A stretch of 64,000 bases of DNA from Vibrio alfacsensis (GCF_003544875.1 NZ_CP032093.1:496001-560000), one strand, 5' to 3'. Shown: positions 42,846-53,972, counted from the first letter of the stretch. The notes: generated from the letters alone by a model not told the origin. Numbers and translations: made by a program.

Positions 42846-42876
42846 AAAACGCCTCGCACTTGCGGGGCGTTTTTTA
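42846..42876 (+). terminator. Terminator of eno
   Basis: ACGCCTCGC and GCGGGGCGT (with a wobble) around ACTT, followed by T6. Confidence 0.9.
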
Positions 42877-42882
42877 TATGAC

Positions 42883-43020
42883 GGAAGCTCTAAGTGAGCG
42901 CGCTCCTCCATGTTTCAAGGAAGCGGTCTCAAAGAAGTGAAAGGTTGCTTTAATTCTTAACTGAATTAACTGCTTAACTTAAAGCTTTTAAAACACCCTG
43001 CTTCGGCGGGGTGTTTTTAT
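42883..43020 (+). repeat. Second copy of the eno 3' end and terminator
   Basis: This stretch repeats the last codons of eno, its stop region and its terminator. GAAGCTCTAAGTGAGCGCGC matches 42749-42768 of eno; AATTCTTAACTGA.TTAAC.G and CTTAACTTAAAGCTTTTAAAA recur; and a second GC hairpin (CACCCTG/CGGGGTG) with T5 stands at 42991-43019. An insertion and substitutions break the enolase frame, so it is not coding. Confidence 0.9.
42991..43019 (+). terminator. Duplicated eno-type terminator
   Basis: CACCCTG and CGGGGTG (with wobble) around CTTCGG, followed by T5. It is the counterpart of the eno terminator in the second copy; the stem sequence has diverged but pairing is kept. Confidence 0.8.
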
Positions 43021-43033
43021 CTGTTTTATGATG

Positions 43034-43110
43034 GATGAAAGCTCATGGTGGGCACTTTCCTTGCCCTCTAATGATTGCAAAGAAGCGCCCTAAAGAAGTT
43101 AAAGGCCAAT
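43034..43110 (+). repeat. Third, more decayed copy of the eno 3' end
   Basis: GAAAGCTCATGGTG at the start and CTAAAGAAGTTAAAGGCCAA (43090-43109) at the end resemble eno. ATGATTGCAAAGAAGCGCCC (43071-43090) resembles the segment inserted in copy 2 (ATGTTTCAAGGAAGCGGTCT), so copy 3 derives from copy 2 or shares its ancestor. No terminator is retained. From here to ftsB (43111-43290) I see nothing else supportable. Confidence 0.7.
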
Positions 43111-43290
43111 CATACCGATCTATCAGTAATGCACGAACGCTTCAAAAAATACTTCGATTTTGTAGAGTGTTTTGTTTTTGATTTAGGAAGAGAACCTGAG
43201 TTATCTTCTTCTCCCCTAGAGGCGACTTCGCATTTGTGCTATATATGTCTCCTTATATAACCCCCTCCGGAACAGAATGTTAGCTGCGAT

Positions 43291-43569
43291 ATGCGAATCT
43301 TTGTAATAGCCCTTACGTTACTGTTTGGCTGGCTTCAATATACCCTTTGGTTTGGCAAAAATGGGGTATCAGATTACTACACAGTAGAGAATGAGATTGA
43401 AGTTCAACAGCAAGTGAACAGTAAGCTTCAAGCCCGCAATAATGAAATGTTTGCTGAGATCGATGATTTGAGACAAGGTCTAGATGCGATTGAAGAGCGC
43501 GCTCGCCATGAACTTGGGTTAGTCAAAGATGGCGAAACGTTCTATCGGATGATTGGTGAGGAAAAGTAA
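43291..43569 (+). CDS. ftsB: Cell division protein FtsB
   Basis: Bitopic inner-membrane division protein that forms the FtsQBL complex and signals septal peptidoglycan synthesis. It is 92 aa. A short cytosolic start is followed by one membrane helix (residues 2-20, ending [12 protein letters not shown]) and a periplasmic coiled coil ([20 protein letters not shown]). It lies between eno and ispD, the conserved place, and is followed by ispD almost without a gap. Confidence 0.94.
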   Translation: MRIFVIALTLLFGWLQYTLWFGKNGVSDYYTVENEIEVQQQVNSKLQARNNEMFAEIDDLRQGLDAIEERARHELGLVKDGETFYRMIGEEK

Positions 43570-43573
43570 TTTG

Positions 43574-44281
43574 ATGTCTAGTTGCTCATCGTCTTATGTA
43601 GCAATCGTTCCTGCGGCTGGAGTTGGTAGCCGCATGAAAGCCGATCGCCCTAAACAGTATTTGTTGATTGCTGACAAAACGGTTCTTGAACACACTGTAG
43701 AGAAACTCCTTTCTCATCCAAAAATTTCTAAGGTTGTTGTCGCGATTACTGACGGCGATCCATACTACCCTGAACTGCCGATTGCTCATCATCCAGACGT
43801 GATTCGAGTCGCGGGTGGCAAAGAAAGGGCGGACTCTGTGCTATCAGGGCTAAACTATGTAGATACACAGCTTGAGTGTGATTGGGTATTGGTACACGAT
43901 GCAGCAAGACCTTGTGTTTCAATTTCCGATATTGATCGTTTGATTGCAGTTTGTAGTCAGCATCCAACTGGTGGCATTCTTGCATCTCCAGTCAGAGATA
44001 CGATGAAGCGAGCGAACGCAGCACAAGATATTGACCATACAGTAGACAGAGAAGCACTGTGGCATGCACTGACCCCACAAATGTTTAGAACTCAGCAACT
44101 TAATCGAGCGCTGGCTGACGCATTAGAACAAGGTGTAACCATTACCGATGAAGCTTCGGCTTTGGAGTGGTTAGGTGAAAAACCGGCACTGGTTCAAGGT
44201 AATGCGAACAATATAAAAATCACTCAGCCAGAAGATCTCACGTTAGCCGAGTTTTATCTAAGCCGTGAGCGCGGCGAGTAA
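43574..44281 (+). CDS. ispD: 2-C-methyl-D-erythritol 4-phosphate cytidylyltransferase
   Basis: Third step of the MEP isoprenoid pathway: couples methylerythritol phosphate to CTP. The start [10 protein letters not shown] at 43574 has GAGGAAA upstream, overlapping the ftsB end, and gives 235 aa (E. coli 236). The nucleotide-binding motif [17 protein letters not shown] (about residues 13-29) and [12 protein letters not shown] (about 100-111) are intact. ispF follows at 14 bp, so the two are an operon. Confidence 0.97.
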   Translation: MSSCSSSYVAIVPAAGVGSRMKADRPKQYLLIADKTVLEHTVEKLLSHPKISKVVVAITDGDPYYPELPIAHHPDVIRVAGGKERADSVLSGLNYVDTQLECDWVLVHDAARPCVSISDIDRLIAVCSQHPTGGILASPVRDTMKRANAAQDIDHTVDREALWHALTPQMFRTQQLNRALADALEQGVTITDEASALEWLGEKPALVQGNANNIKITQPEDLTLAEFYLSRERGE

Positions 44282-44295
44282 CGAAAGGATAGAAA

Positions 44296-44772
44296 ATGAT
44301 TCGAATTGGTCATGGTTTCGACGTACATAAATTTGGTGGTGAAGGCCCAGTGATCATTGGTGGCGTGGCCGTTCCTTATGAACAAGGCCTCATTGCGCAC
44401 TCAGATGGTGATGTCGCGCTTCATGCATTAAGCGATGCACTATTGGGTGCGATTGCTGCTGGCGATATTGGCCGTCATTTCCCTGATACTGATGACAAGT
44501 GGAAAGGCGCAAACAGTCGTGAATTGTTGAAAGACGTATACCGCCGAGTTAAAGAACAAGGGTACCGATTGGGTAACGCAGACGTGACCATTATGGCGCA
44601 GGCGCCAAAAATGGCACCGCACATTAATGCAATGTGTGCCGCTATTGCCGAAGATTTGGAAACCGACATTAGTAATATCAATGTAAAAGCAACGACAACA
44701 GAACGTCTTGGTTTTACTGGACGCAAAGAAGGCATTGCAACGGAAGCAGTTGTACTTCTCTTTAAGCAATAA
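44296..44772 (+). CDS. ispF: 2-C-methyl-D-erythritol 2,4-cyclodiphosphate synthase
   Basis: Cyclises CDP-methylerythritol phosphate and releases CMP; fifth step of the MEP pathway. It is 158 aa. Zinc ligands are in GHGFDVHKF (residues 5-13) and the family signature [18 protein letters not shown] (about 35-52) is intact; the C-terminal [14 protein letters not shown] motif closes the CDP site. In the conserved ispD-ispF-truD-surE-pcm series. Confidence 0.97.
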   Translation: MIRIGHGFDVHKFGGEGPVIIGGVAVPYEQGLIAHSDGDVALHALSDALLGAIAAGDIGRHFPDTDDKWKGANSRELLKDVYRRVKEQGYRLGNADVTIMAQAPKMAPHINAMCAAIAEDLETDISNINVKATTTERLGFTGRKEGIATEAVVLLFKQ

Positions 44773-44818
44773 CCTAGCAATTTGCTCCTAAGAGCTGCAG
44801 TAGCAGCGGAAAAATATC

Positions 44819-45862
44819 ATGTCAGACATTTTATCATCATTCGCTTACCTAACTGGTAAGCCTGTAGCATCAGCAAAAATTAAAGCACAACCAGAGCATT
44901 TCCAAGTACGTGAAGACCTTGGCTTTGCCTTTACTGGCGAAGGTGAGCACTTGATGGTGCGTATTCGTAAAACCGGAGAAAATACCAGCTTTGTTGCGAA
45001 CGAATTAGCAAAAGCTTGTGGCGTGAAGTCGAAAGACGTTAGCTGGGCCGGTCTTAAAGATCGCCACGCAGTGACAGAGCAATGGTTAAGTGTTCACCTA
45101 CCAAAAGGTGATACACCAGACTTTTCTGAGTTCTTGGCGCAATATCCGAGCATTGAAATTATTGCCACAGATCGTCACAACAAAAAGTTACGTCCAGGCG
45201 ACCTAGTAGGGAACGAGTTTGTGGTTACCTTGTCTGAGGTGACTGACGTGGCTGATGTTGAGCAACGTCTTGAAAAAGTGAAACAAGTCGGTGTGCCAAA
45301 CTACTTTGGCAGCCAGCGTTTTGGTAACGATGGCAACAACCTTGAAGAAGCGCGTCGATGGGGCCGTGAAAACGTACGTACCCGTAACCAAAACAAACGC
45401 AGCATGTACTTATCTGCTGCGCGCTCTTGGATCTTCAACCGTATTGTTTCTGCTCGTTTAGAGAATGGTGTATTTGATAAATTCATCGATGGTGATATTG
45501 CACAGACCCAATCTGGCACTCAACTCATTGATGCAAGCAACATTGCAGAGCTACAAGCTCAACTGATGCAAGGTGAGGTCTCTATTACAGCGGCACTCGC
45601 TGGCGATAATGCGCTACCTACCCAAAGTGATGCTCTGGTATTAGAGCAACCGTTTTTAGATGAAGAACCTGATTTAATGGCGTTGATTCGTGGTAACCGA
45701 ATGCGTCATGACCGACGTGATATTGCGCTTAAGCCGCAAGACTTAACTTGGACGGTGGATGGAAACAACATCACGTTGACATTCTCACTTGACGCAGGTT
45801 CATTTGCTACCTCAATCGTGCGAGAGTTGGTTAACGAAGAAAAAGTAGAAAGAGAGTATTAA
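44819..45862 (+). CDS. truD: tRNA pseudouridine(13) synthase TruD
   Basis: Forms pseudouridine at position 13 of tRNA(Glu). It is 347 aa (E. coli 349). The catalytic Asp is in the signature [12 protein letters not shown] (about residues 77-88); the later [15 protein letters not shown] and [19 protein letters not shown] segments are typical. The TruD-specific insertion domain lies between. The stop overlaps the surE start by one base (TAATG). Confidence 0.96.
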   Translation: MSDILSSFAYLTGKPVASAKIKAQPEHFQVREDLGFAFTGEGEHLMVRIRKTGENTSFVANELAKACGVKSKDVSWAGLKDRHAVTEQWLSVHLPKGDTPDFSEFLAQYPSIEIIATDRHNKKLRPGDLVGNEFVVTLSEVTDVADVEQRLEKVKQVGVPNYFGSQRFGNDGNNLEEARRWGRENVRTRNQNKRSMYLSAARSWIFNRIVSARLENGVFDKFIDGDIAQTQSGTQLIDASNIAELQAQLMQGEVSITAALAGDNALPTQSDALVLEQPFLDEEPDLMALIRGNRMRHDRRDIALKPQDLTWTVDGNNITLTFSLDAGSFATSIVRELVNEEKVEREY

Positions 45863-46638
45863 TGAAACCTGACTCACTTGACGCAAAGCCTTTAAGAGTT
45901 TTACTCAGCAATGATGACGGCGTTCATGCTCAAGGCATTCATGCTCTTGCTGATGAGTTAAAAGCCATTGCAGAAGTGACCATCGTCGCACCGGATCGAA
46001 ATCGTTCTGGTGCGTCCAATTCGTTGACATTAGAGCAGCCATTGCGCGTAACAGAGATTGCCGATAGAACATACTCAGTTCAGGGCACGCCAACCGATTG
46101 TGTGCATTTTGCGCTTAATGAGCTGATGAAAGATGATCTGCCCGATCTTGTGTTATCTGGCATTAATCATGGCGCTAACCTTGGGGATGATGTGCTGTAT
46201 TCTGGTACGGTTGCCGCAGCGATGGAAGGTCACTTTCTTGGTGTGCAGGCCATTGCGTTTTCGCTCGTCGGCAAACAGAATTTCCAATCAGCAGCAAAAA
46301 TAGCACGTCGATTGGTTGAACAACATTTGCAGCGTCCTATTCCAACCAATCGATTATTGAACGTGAACATACCGGATCTCTCACTCGATGAACTTGGTGA
46401 AATAGAAGTGACTCGTCTAGGTGCTCGCCACCATGCTGAGAGTATGATTAAACAGAAAGATCCACGTGGTCATGACATTTATTGGTTAGGTCCTCCAGGC
46501 AAAGAGCAAGATGCTGGTCTGGGGACAGACTTTTATGCGATTGAACAGGGGCGAGTATCTATTACCCCATTGCAAGTCGATCTCACCGCTCATGAATCAT
46601 TGCGAGCAATGGATAGTTGGTTAAAGGAAGAGAAATAA
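45862..46638 (+). CDS. surE: 5'/3'-nucleotidase SurE
   Basis: Metal-dependent survival protein that dephosphorylates nucleoside 5'- and 3'-monophosphates and short polyphosphate. It is 258 aa; an 11-residue leader precedes the usual N-terminal start region ([15 protein letters not shown], with the metal-binding Asp pair). [18 protein letters not shown] is the second metal site. The ATG at 45862 overlaps the truD stop and pcm overlaps the surE stop, so truD-surE-pcm are translationally coupled. Confidence 0.95.
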   Translation: MKPDSLDAKPLRVLLSNDDGVHAQGIHALADELKAIAEVTIVAPDRNRSGASNSLTLEQPLRVTEIADRTYSVQGTPTDCVHFALNELMKDDLPDLVLSGINHGANLGDDVLYSGTVAAAMEGHFLGVQAIAFSLVGKQNFQSAAKIARRLVEQHLQRPIPTNRLLNVNIPDLSLDELGEIEVTRLGARHHAESMIKQKDPRGHDIYWLGPPGKEQDAGLGTDFYAIEQGRVSITPLQVDLTAHESLRAMDSWLKEEK

Positions 46639-47264
46639 TGAGTAACCCACATGCTGACCGGTTGATAGCATTTCTTATCTCCAGTGGCATTACGGATCAA
46701 CGTGTATTGGATGCCATCTATCGATTACCTCGAGAAAGTTTTGTCTCGCAAGCGATGATGCATCAAGCCTACGACAACAACGCATTACCCATTGGTCAGG
46801 GGCAAACTATTTCTCAGCCTTATATTGTGGCAAAGATGACAGAGTTACTTGATCTCTCGCGGGAGAGTAACGTTTTGGAAATTGGCACAGGGTCAGGCTA
46901 CCAAACCGCTGTGCTTGCTCAGATGGTTGAGCATGTATACTCGGTAGAGCGTATCAAGTCTTTACAATGGGATGCAAAGCGACGCCTAAAACAACTGGAT
47001 ATCTACAATGTTTCAACGAAGCATGGAGACGGTTGGTTAGGCTGGGAAGCGAGGGGACCATTTGATGCCATTATCGTTACCGCAGCGGCAGAAAGCATTC
47101 CCCAAGCACTGTTGGCTCAGCTTAAAGATGGTGGAAAAATGGTAATCCCTGTTGGTGAAGAAGAACAGCAATTATTAAAAATAGAACGAAAAGGTGAACA
47201 GTATCTTTCTACCGTTGTGGAAATGGTAAGATTTGTACCACTCGTTGCAGGTGATTTGGCTTAA
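46638..47264 (+). CDS. pcm: Protein-L-isoaspartate O-methyltransferase
   Basis: Repairs isoaspartyl residues in aged proteins using SAM. The start [10 protein letters not shown] at 46638 overlaps the surE stop by one base and gives 208 aa, as in E. coli. SAM motif [19 protein letters not shown] (about residues 81-98) and the substrate motif [15 protein letters not shown] are complete. nlpD and rpoS follow; the surE-pcm-nlpD-rpoS order is classical. Confidence 0.97.
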   Translation: MSNPHADRLIAFLISSGITDQRVLDAIYRLPRESFVSQAMMHQAYDNNALPIGQGQTISQPYIVAKMTELLDLSRESNVLEIGTGSGYQTAVLAQMVEHVYSVERIKSLQWDAKRRLKQLDIYNVSTKHGDGWLGWEARGPFDAIIVTAAAESIPQALLAQLKDGGKMVIPVGEEEQQLLKIERKGEQYLSTVVEMVRFVPLVAGDLA

Positions 47265-47278
47265 GGGTTTTACACTAG

Positions 47279-48202
47279 GTGAATAGTTTATTACGTCGTT
47301 TTTCTATTATCTGCTTACTCGCTGCAGGACTCATTGGTTGTGCAGCGCACTCACCTGCGCCGGTTTCTAGTCTCAATAAAGATTATTCTAGCGTTGAACG
47401 AGGCAGTTATAGAGGCAGTTACTATGAAGTAAAGAAAGGAGATACGCTTTATTTTATAGCCTACGTCACAGATAGAGATGTAAAAGAACTAGTTCGTTAC
47501 AATGATTTGACAGCACCTTACACGATCTTTCCTGGCCAAAAACTAAAACTTTGGGCTCCGAAATATGTCTCCCCTAAATTTGGACATAAAGTGGAACCCG
47601 TTGTTGTTCCTGTAGTTGCAAAGAAACCTGCACCAGTGAGTAAACCAACTACGGTTGCGAAGTCGTCGAATTCAAGTAAAAGCTCTACTCAAAAGCCTAC
47701 GAAGACTACTACCAATGTCGTAAAAAAACAGCCGCCAAAGACGGTTGAACAATCCAAATCAAAGGAGTATGTTGGTACAAAAGTTAACCAAAATGTCAAA
47801 CCAAAGCCGCCAGTGACCACGGCGAAGAGTGATAAAGTATCGAAGTGGTTGTGGCCGACAAAAGGGAGAGTAATTAGTAACTTCTCAGCGGGAGAACAGG
47901 GAAATAAAGGTATTGATATTGCAGGACAGCGGGGTCAATCCATTGTTTCAACTGCTCCGGGCACAGTAGTCTACTCGGGTAATGCGCTACGAGGTTATGG
48001 CAATCTTATTATAGTGAAGCATAACGATAATTATTTAAGCGCATACGCACACAATGACAGACTGCTGGTGTCAGAAGGACAAAGTGTTACAGGCGGGCAG
48101 AAGATTGCAACTATGGGTAGTTCAGGATCTAAATCCGTCAAATTGCACTTTGAAATTCGCTATCAAGGTAAATCAGTCAATCCTAAACGCTATTTGCCTT
48201 AA
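47279..48202 (+). CDS. nlpD: Lipoprotein activator NlpD
   Basis: Envelope lipoprotein that activates the amidase AmiC during septal peptidoglycan splitting. It is 307 aa with a GTG start. The lipobox LIGC (Cys at about residue 21) ends the signal peptide, followed by a LysM domain (YEVKKGDTLYFIAYVTDRD). A long Lys/Thr/Pro linker comes next, then an M23/LytM domain. The LytM metal site is degenerate: NKGID replaces HxGxD and KLHFE replaces HLHFE, as in non-enzymatic NlpD of E. coli. The main rpoS promoter usually lies inside nlpD. Confidence 0.95.
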   Translation: MNSLLRRFSIICLLAAGLIGCAAHSPAPVSSLNKDYSSVERGSYRGSYYEVKKGDTLYFIAYVTDRDVKELVRYNDLTAPYTIFPGQKLKLWAPKYVSPKFGHKVEPVVVPVVAKKPAPVSKPTTVAKSSNSSKSSTQKPTKTTTNVVKKQPPKTVEQSKSKEYVGTKVNQNVKPKPPVTTAKSDKVSKWLWPTKGRVISNFSAGEQGNKGIDIAGQRGQSIVSTAPGTVVYSGNALRGYGNLIIVKHNDNYLSAYAHNDRLLVSEGQSVTGGQKIATMGSSGSKSVKLHFEIRYQGKSVNPKRYLP

Positions 48203-48282
48203 AACTTTGAACAACAACTTGCGAAATCATTTAGCGACATATTGAGTTGTAATGTCTTGCTAACTCGCCAGGGGGAGGCGTT

Positions 48283-49269
48283 ATGAGTATCAGCAACACA
48301 GTAACCAAAGTTGAAGAGTTCGGTTATGACAAAACGGCAGTGCAAAGTACAGCAAGCGAACTTGAAAAAACTCCGACTAAACAAACCAAAACGGTTGTAC
48401 GCGAAGAGCTTGACGCGAGCAACAAAAGCCTAGATGCCACGCAACTGTATCTTGGTGAGATAGGTTTCTCTCCACTACTTACTGCAGAAGAAGAAGTTCT
48501 CTATGCTCGTCGTGCGCTTCGAGGTGATGAAGCTGCGCGCAAACGAATGATCGAGAGTAACTTGCGTCTAGTGGTTAAAATTTCTCGTCGATACAGCAAC
48601 CGTGGTTTAGCGCTGCTTGATCTTATTGAAGAAGGCAATCTTGGTTTGATCCGCGCGGTAGAGAAGTTTGACCCAGAGCGCGGCTTCCGTTTTTCTACTT
48701 ATGCGACATGGTGGATCCGCCAAACTATCGAACGCGCATTGATGAACCAAACACGCACGATTCGCCTACCAATTCATGTTGTGAAAGAGCTGAACATTTA
48801 TCTGCGCACAGCGCGTGAACTCTCTCAGAAGCTCGATCATGAACCAACGGCAGAAGAAATTGCCGCACAGTTGGATATCCCTGTTGAAGACGTCAGCAAG
48901 ATGCTGCGTCTGAATGAGCGCATTAGTTCAGTCGACACACCTATTGGTGGTGATGGCGAAAAGGCTCTCCTCGACATTATCCCAGACGTAAGCAACTCTG
49001 ATCCGGAAGTATCAACGCAAGATGATGATATTAAGTCTTCATTGATCCATTGGCTAGAAGAGCTGAATCCAAAACAGAAAGAAGTACTAGCACGTCGTTT
49101 TGGTCTGCTTGGCTATGAGCCATCAACACTTGAAGAAGTGGGACGTGAGATTGGTCTAACGCGTGAGCGTGTTCGTCAGATACAAGTTGAAGGTTTGCGT
49201 CGATTGCGCGAGATTTTGATCAAACAAGGTCTGAATATGGAAAACCTATTCAACGTAGAAGACGACTAA
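48283..49269 (+). CDS. rpoS: RNA polymerase sigma factor RpoS
   Basis: Sigma factor of the general stress and stationary-phase response. It is 328 aa (E. coli 330). Regions 1.2 ([20 protein letters not shown]), 2 ([40 protein letters not shown]), 3 and 4 ([20 protein letters not shown]) are complete. RBS GGGGGAGG precedes the ATG. A bidirectional terminator separates it from convergent mutS. Confidence 0.97.
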   Translation: MSISNTVTKVEEFGYDKTAVQSTASELEKTPTKQTKTVVREELDASNKSLDATQLYLGEIGFSPLLTAEEEVLYARRALRGDEAARKRMIESNLRLVVKISRRYSNRGLALLDLIEEGNLGLIRAVEKFDPERGFRFSTYATWWIRQTIERALMNQTRTIRLPIHVVKELNIYLRTARELSQKLDHEPTAEEIAAQLDIPVEDVSKMLRLNERISSVDTPIGGDGEKALLDIIPDVSNSDPEVSTQDDDIKSSLIHWLEELNPKQKEVLARRFGLLGYEPSTLEEVGREIGLTRERVRQIQVEGLRRLREILIKQGLNMENLFNVEDD

Positions 49270-49307
49270 AAATAGACACCTCAAGTAGAGGCGAATTTAG
49301 AACAAAT

Positions 49308-49336
49308 AAAGGCTATGGGGGGACCATAGCCTTTTT
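49308..49336. terminator. Terminator between rpoS and mutS
   Basis: AAAGGCTATGG and CCATAGCCTTT around GGGGA, then T residues on the forward strand; A residues before the stem give a weaker signal on the reverse strand. Confidence 0.85.
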
Positions 49337-49379
49337 GCGTTTTACTGGATTTTTACGTTGTACTAGATAGGTTCAGAAG

Positions 49380-51941
49380 TTAGAGCATCTTCTTCAAGCG
49401 GTAAAGCTCTTCCAGTGCCTGACGCGGTGTTAGGTCGTCAGGATCGATGTTCGACAGAGCTTGCTCTACATCACTTGGCTCTGGAATCAGGCTTAACTGA
49501 TTTGCCACATCTACTGCGCTAGGGCGTGGAGCATCTTTGCCTTGGCCTAATTGTTCGAGCTGAGAGAGCTTCATGCGTGCGTTTTTTATCACTGGTTTCG
49601 GAACGCCCGCTAAACCAGCAACCGCTAGCCCATAAGACTTGCTTGCTGCACCTTCTTGAACTGCGTGCATAAAGGCAATGCTGTCACCATGCTCAACCGC
49701 ATCAAGGTGAACGTTGGCTAGGTTTGGCAGTAGGTTTGGTAGCTCAGTCAATTCGAAGTAGTGGGTCGCAAACAGCGTCATTGCGCCAATTTGTGTGGCA
49801 AGCCACTCGGCACTTGCCCATGCTAGAGAAAGGCCGTCATAAGTACTGGTTCCGCGCCCAATTTCGTCCATTAATACCAAGCTGTTTTGGGTGGCATTGT
49901 GAAGAATATTTGCGGTTTCCGTCATCTCAACCATAAAAGTAGAACGACCAGAAGCTAAATCATCAGACGCACCTATACGGGTAAAGATTCGATCCAAGGA
50001 TCCGATATGAGCTGATTCTGCAGGTACGTATGAACCAATGTGAGCCATCAAAGCGATCAATGCAGTCTGGCGCATGTAGGTCGATTTACCACCCATGTTT
50101 GGCCCCGTAATAATCAACATTTTACGGTTTGAACTAAGCTCGATTGGGTTTGCGATAAAAGGTTCACTCGTTACTTGCTCTACGACCGGATGACGACCTG
50201 CTTGAATGGTGATGCCCGCTTCTTTGTCTAACGTTGGGCGGCAGTAATCAAGTGAATCGGCACGTTCGGCTAGGTTTTGTAGTACGTCTAACTGAGAAAT
50301 CGCCGAAGCAAGGTTTTGCATCTTCTCAAGATTTGGCATCAACAAATCAAACAGCTCTTCCCAGAGTTTTTTCTCAACTGCTAGCGCTTTCGATTTAGAG
50401 TTTAGTACCTTGTCTTCATGCTCTTTCAGTTCAGGGATGATGTAGCGTTCCGCGTTTTTCAGCGTTTGACGACGCACATAGTGTGGTGGAACAAGATGGC
50501 TTTGACCACGGCTGACTTGAATGAAGAAACCGTGTACGGCGTTGTAACCAACTTTTAGCGTATCGATACCATGACGCTCACGTTCATCCGCTTCGAGTTT
50601 TTCCAGATACTCGGTTGCACCATCTGCGAGTTTTCGCCATTCGTCGAGCTCAGCATTATAACCCTCAGCAATCACGCCACCCTCGCGAATAACCACTGGC
50701 GGGTTTTCTTTAATTGCTCGTTCTAACAAATCACAAACATCGTCGATTGGAGCAGCGAATTGAGCCAACTTAACCAAGTATGGATGTGCTAGGGAAGAAG
50801 TAATCGATTCAAGCTCAGGCAGCTGTTGCATCGCATGGCGCAGACGGGCCATATCGCGAGGACGAGCAGATCGAAGCGCCAAACGAGCAAGGATACGTTC
50901 AATATCACCAATCTGCTTGAAGATGGGTTGAATGTCGCTGAACAAGCTTTGATCTTTGATCTCACCAATTGCATCTAGGCGATTGTTCAACGTATCTACA
51001 CAGCGCATTGGTTGGTGCAACCAACGCTTTAGCATCCGACTACCCATTGGCGTTGAACAGTGGTCCAAAACTGCTGCGAGAGTATTGTCTGTACCACCAG
51101 ATAAGTTTTGAGTGAGTTCAAGGTTACGTCGCGTCGAAGCATCGAGAATGACGGAGTGATCTTGACGGTCGTAGGTCAGTGAACGAATGTGCGGCAGGGC
51201 AGTGCGCTGAGTGTCTTTTACATATTGAATCAAACAACCAGCAGCACATAAACCAAGGTTGGCTTTTTCTACGCCAAAGCCAACCAGATCTCTTGTGCCG
51301 AATTGCTGATTTAATTGTTGTTTGGCGGTATCGAGTTCAAATTCCCATACTGGGCGACGACGATTTCCATTTCGGCTCGACATCAAGTGAACCGATTCAA
51401 AATCTTCTGGGAACAAAAGCTCACGTGGTGCAGTACGTTGAAGCTCTGCCGCCATTGCTTCTTCAGTTTCTGGCTCGACCAACTGGAAGCGACCCGAAGT
51501 TACATCCAATGTCGCGTAGCCGAATTTACCGTTATGTTGGTAAATGGCAGCAATCAGGTTATCGATACGCTCAGATAACAGTGCTTCGTCAGTCACTGTT
51601 CCTGGCGTAACAATACGTACTACTTTACGTTCAACAGGTCCCTTACTGGTCGCAGGATCGCCGATCTGTTCGCAGATCGCGACAGATTCCCCTAGCTGAA
51701 CAAGTTTTGCTAAATACCCCTCAACCGCATGGAATGGAACACCAGCCATTGGGATAGGTTCACCTGCTGATGCGCCGCGTTTGGTCAACGAAATATCCAG
51801 CAATTGAGATGCGCGCTTCGCATCATCGTAGAAGAGTTCGTAGAAGTCGCCCATGCGGTAAAACAGCAAGATTTCTGGGTTCTCAGCCTTTAGCTTGAGA
51901 TATTGCTGCATCATCGGAGTGTGTTTTTGTTCAGCTTTCAC
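49380..51941 (-). CDS. mutS: DNA mismatch repair protein MutS
   Basis: Recognises mismatches and short loops and recruits MutL. It is 853 aa, as in E. coli. The mismatch-binding Phe-x-Glu motif is in [19 protein letters not shown] (Phe and Glu at about residues 33 and 35). Connector, lever and clamp domains follow. The ATPase has Walker [15 protein letters not shown] (about residue 612) and Walker [18 protein letters not shown]; the C terminus keeps the tetramerisation tail. Convergent with rpoS and divergent from pncC. Confidence 0.97.
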   Translation of the reverse strand: MKAEQKHTPMMQQYLKLKAENPEILLFYRMGDFYELFYDDAKRASQLLDISLTKRGASAGEPIPMAGVPFHAVEGYLAKLVQLGESVAICEQIGDPATSKGPVERKVVRIVTPGTVTDEALLSERIDNLIAAIYQHNGKFGYATLDVTSGRFQLVEPETEEAMAAELQRTAPRELLFPEDFESVHLMSSRNGNRRRPVWEFELDTAKQQLNQQFGTRDLVGFGVEKANLGLCAAGCLIQYVKDTQRTALPHIRSLTYDRQDHSVILDASTRRNLELTQNLSGGTDNTLAAVLDHCSTPMGSRMLKRWLHQPMRCVDTLNNRLDAIGEIKDQSLFSDIQPIFKQIGDIERILARLALRSARPRDMARLRHAMQQLPELESITSSLAHPYLVKLAQFAAPIDDVCDLLERAIKENPPVVIREGGVIAEGYNAELDEWRKLADGATEYLEKLEADERERHGIDTLKVGYNAVHGFFIQVSRGQSHLVPPHYVRRQTLKNAERYIIPELKEHEDKVLNSKSKALAVEKKLWEELFDLLMPNLEKMQNLASAISQLDVLQNLAERADSLDYCRPTLDKEAGITIQAGRHPVVEQVTSEPFIANPIELSSNRKMLIITGPNMGGKSTYMRQTALIALMAHIGSYVPAESAHIGSLDRIFTRIGASDDLASGRSTFMVEMTETANILHNATQNSLVLMDEIGRGTSTYDGLSLAWASAEWLATQIGAMTLFATHYFELTELPNLLPNLANVHLDAVEHGDSIAFMHAVQEGAASKSYGLAVAGLAGVPKPVIKNARMKLSQLEQLGQGKDAPRPSAVDVANQLSLIPEPSDVEQALSNIDPDDLTPRQALEELYRLKKML

Positions 51942-52025
51942 AGGTAAGTACTTTTGTTTATTTCCGTAGCGGCTTAGGATACGTGAAACCCTATCAAGTA
52001 AAAAGAGACAAAGGGCATTTTGACG

Positions 52026-52508
52026 ATGGAAAGAACAACAAAATTGAGTGCAGATTTAGGGGCGTTACTGGCTAAGTATTCTCACGTGCTAACCACGGCA
52101 GAATCGTGTACTGGCGGTGGGGTTGCTACTGCGATTACCGATATTGCAGGTAGTTCAGCTTGGTTAGATCGTGCATTCGTGACTTACAGCAATGAAGCAA
52201 AAATAGAAATGCTGGGTGTGCAAGCTTCAACATTAGCAGCCTATGGTGCTGTGAGCGAACCTGTTGTGATTGAAATGGTTCATGGTGCGTTGAAAAACTC
52301 GAATGCAACGATCGGGGTCTCGATCAGTGGGGTCGCGGGGCCAAGTGGCGGCAGTATAGAGAAACCCGTAGGGACGGTCTGTTTTGCTTTCGCTGACAAC
52401 CAAAGTTGGCAATTGGTTGAAACTATGTATTTTACTGGTGATCGTGCACAAGTTCGCAAAAAAGCAGTGGAACATGCACTGACCCAACTGCATCAGCATC
52501 TTAGTTAA
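52026..52508 (+). CDS. pncC: Nicotinamide-nucleotide amidase (CinA C-terminal family)
   Basis: Deamidates nicotinamide mononucleotide to nicotinate mononucleotide in NAD recycling. It is 160 aa, standing alone as in E. coli PncC/YgaD without the N-terminal CinA domain. Signatures: [23 protein letters not shown] trimmed to its core TAESCTGG near residue 24, and [18 protein letters not shown] near residue 100. The start at 52026 is preferred over a TTG two codons earlier. It lies just upstream of recA, the conserved position. Confidence 0.93.
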   Translation: MERTTKLSADLGALLAKYSHVLTTAESCTGGGVATAITDIAGSSAWLDRAFVTYSNEAKIEMLGVQASTLAAYGAVSEPVVIEMVHGALKNSNATIGVSISGVAGPSGGSIEKPVGTVCFAFADNQSWQLVETMYFTGDRAQVRKKAVEHALTQLHQHLS

Positions 52509-52594
52509 AATTTCTCAATTTGCCTTAGCCCAACGTTGATAAGGGCTAGAGCAAATCGTTGCTTTGTGTAAGACAATTTTTTTTCATACAGGTA

Positions 52595-52622
52595 TAGACA
52601 CTGTATGAATCAACAGTATAAT
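52595..52622 (+). promoter_or_regulatory. recA promoter with LexA operator in the spacer
   Basis: -35 TAGACA (52595-52600), 16-bp spacer and -10 TATAAT (52617-52622). The spacer is exactly the SOS box CTGT-N8-ACAG (52601-52616). This predicts tight LexA repression and DNA-damage induction of recA. Confidence 0.92.
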
Positions 52623-52708
52623 AACCTTCATTGCTGAGCAGTTCTTCTGCTTAAGAAAAATGAATTACGATTCATCGCCCAAAGAAGATGAATAAATCGG
52701 AGAAAGTA

Positions 52709-53752
52709 ATGGACGAGAACAAACAGAAAGCGCTCGCCGCTGCGCTAGGTCAAATTGAAAAGCAATTCGGTAAAGGCTCTATCATGCGTCTTGGCGACAA
52801 CCGCACAATGGACGTAGAAACCATTTCAACGGGTTCTCTTTCTCTTGATATCGCTTTGGGTGCTGGTGGCCTGCCAATGGGTCGTATCGTAGAAATCTAC
52901 GGTCCAGAGTCTTCAGGCAAAACAACGCTAACACTAGAGCTTATCGCTGCTGCACAACGTGAGGGTAAAACTTGTGCGTTTATCGATGCAGAGCACGCGC
53001 TAGACCCTGTATACGCGAAGAAGCTTGGTGTTGATATCGACGCACTGTTAGTTTCTCAGCCAGATACGGGTGAGCAAGCTCTAGAGATCTGTGACGCACT
53101 GGCACGTTCTGGTGCTATCGACGTTATGGTTGTCGATTCAGTAGCTGCACTTACACCAAAAGCAGAAATTGAAGGTGAAATGGGCGACAGCCACATGGGC
53201 CTTCAAGCTCGTATGCTTTCTCAAGCAATGCGTAAGCTTACAGGTAACCTAAAACAGTCTAACTGTATGTGTATCTTCATCAACCAAATTCGTATGAAGA
53301 TTGGTGTGATGTTTGGTAACCCAGAGACGACTACGGGTGGTAACGCACTTAAGTTCTACGCTTCTGTTCGTCTAGATATTCGCCGTACTGGTGCAATCAA
53401 AGAGGGTGATGAGGTTGTTGGTAACGAAACTCGCATCAAAGTCGTTAAGAACAAGATTGCAGCACCGTTCAAAGAAGCAAACACGCAAATCATGTACGGT
53501 CAAGGTTTCAACCGTGAAGGTGAATTGATCGACCTAGGCGTTAAGCACAAGCTAGTAGAGAAAGCAGGTGCTTGGTACAGCTATAACGGTGATAAGATTG
53601 GTCAAGGTAAAGCGAACTCTTGTAACTTCCTACGTGAAAACCCAGAGATTGCTAAGACTATCGATACAAAACTTCGTGAAATGCTGCTTTCTCCAGCACT
53701 ACCTGAAGCGCCAGAGTCAGGTGAAAAATCAGAGCAAGAAGAAGAGTTTTAA
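52709..53752 (+). CDS. recA: Recombinase RecA
   Basis: Strand-exchange ATPase of homologous recombination and co-protease for LexA in the SOS response. The start [10 protein letters not shown] at 52709 with CGGAGAAAG upstream gives 347 aa; the frame from 52688 is rejected. Walker [10 protein letters not shown] is at residues 65-73; Walker [11 protein letters not shown] and the L2-loop [20 protein letters not shown] follow; the C terminus is acidic (EKSEQEEEF). LexA box upstream; recX follows after 220 bp. Confidence 0.98.
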   Translation: MDENKQKALAAALGQIEKQFGKGSIMRLGDNRTMDVETISTGSLSLDIALGAGGLPMGRIVEIYGPESSGKTTLTLELIAAAQREGKTCAFIDAEHALDPVYAKKLGVDIDALLVSQPDTGEQALEICDALARSGAIDVMVVDSVAALTPKAEIEGEMGDSHMGLQARMLSQAMRKLTGNLKQSNCMCIFINQIRMKIGVMFGNPETTTGGNALKFYASVRLDIRRTGAIKEGDEVVGNETRIKVVKNKIAAPFKEANTQIMYGQGFNREGELIDLGVKHKLVEKAGAWYSYNGDKIGQGKANSCNFLRENPEIAKTIDTKLREMLLSPALPEAPESGEKSEQEEEF

Positions 53753-53776
53753 TCTTCTGATTGAATCAATTTAAAC

Positions 53777-53801
53777 AAGGCCCTGCTATGCGGGGCTTTG
53801 T
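53777..53801 (+). terminator. Terminator of recA
   Basis: AAGGCCCTGC and GCGGGGCTTT with a TAT loop (one wobble), then GTTGT. The T tract is poor, so part of the transcripts may run into recX, as known in E. coli. Confidence 0.6.
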
Positions 53802-53851
53802 TGTATCTGTTGAAGTCAAAACCAAAGAAAAACAAAAGGCAGAATAATATT

Positions 53852-53932
53852 AATCACAGTAAATCAGTGAGTGAAACTCGCGTTATAACAAGCAAGATGA
53901 TAAGCGAGAATGAAGTGTCATTTACTGCGATT
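53852..53932. other. 81-bp imperfect palindrome between recA and recX
   Basis: AATCACAGTAAAT (53852-53864) and ATTTACTGCGATT (53920-53932) are inverted with one mismatch in 13. Inside lies a second inverted pair, CTCGC/GCGAG. It could be a structured leader of recX or a short mobile-repeat remnant. Confidence 0.45.
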
Positions 53933-53972
53933 GATATAGGGTCAGTGCAACACGAACAGTTTTAGGAGCACC

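Noticed and set aside
42883..42960. Second copy of the eno end as a coding fragment
   Set aside because: An insertion and substitutions break the enolase frame, and no start is available.
43075..43260. 61-aa frame between eno and ftsB
   Set aside because: It lies in decayed eno-derived sequence, has no ribosome site and no recognisable protein.
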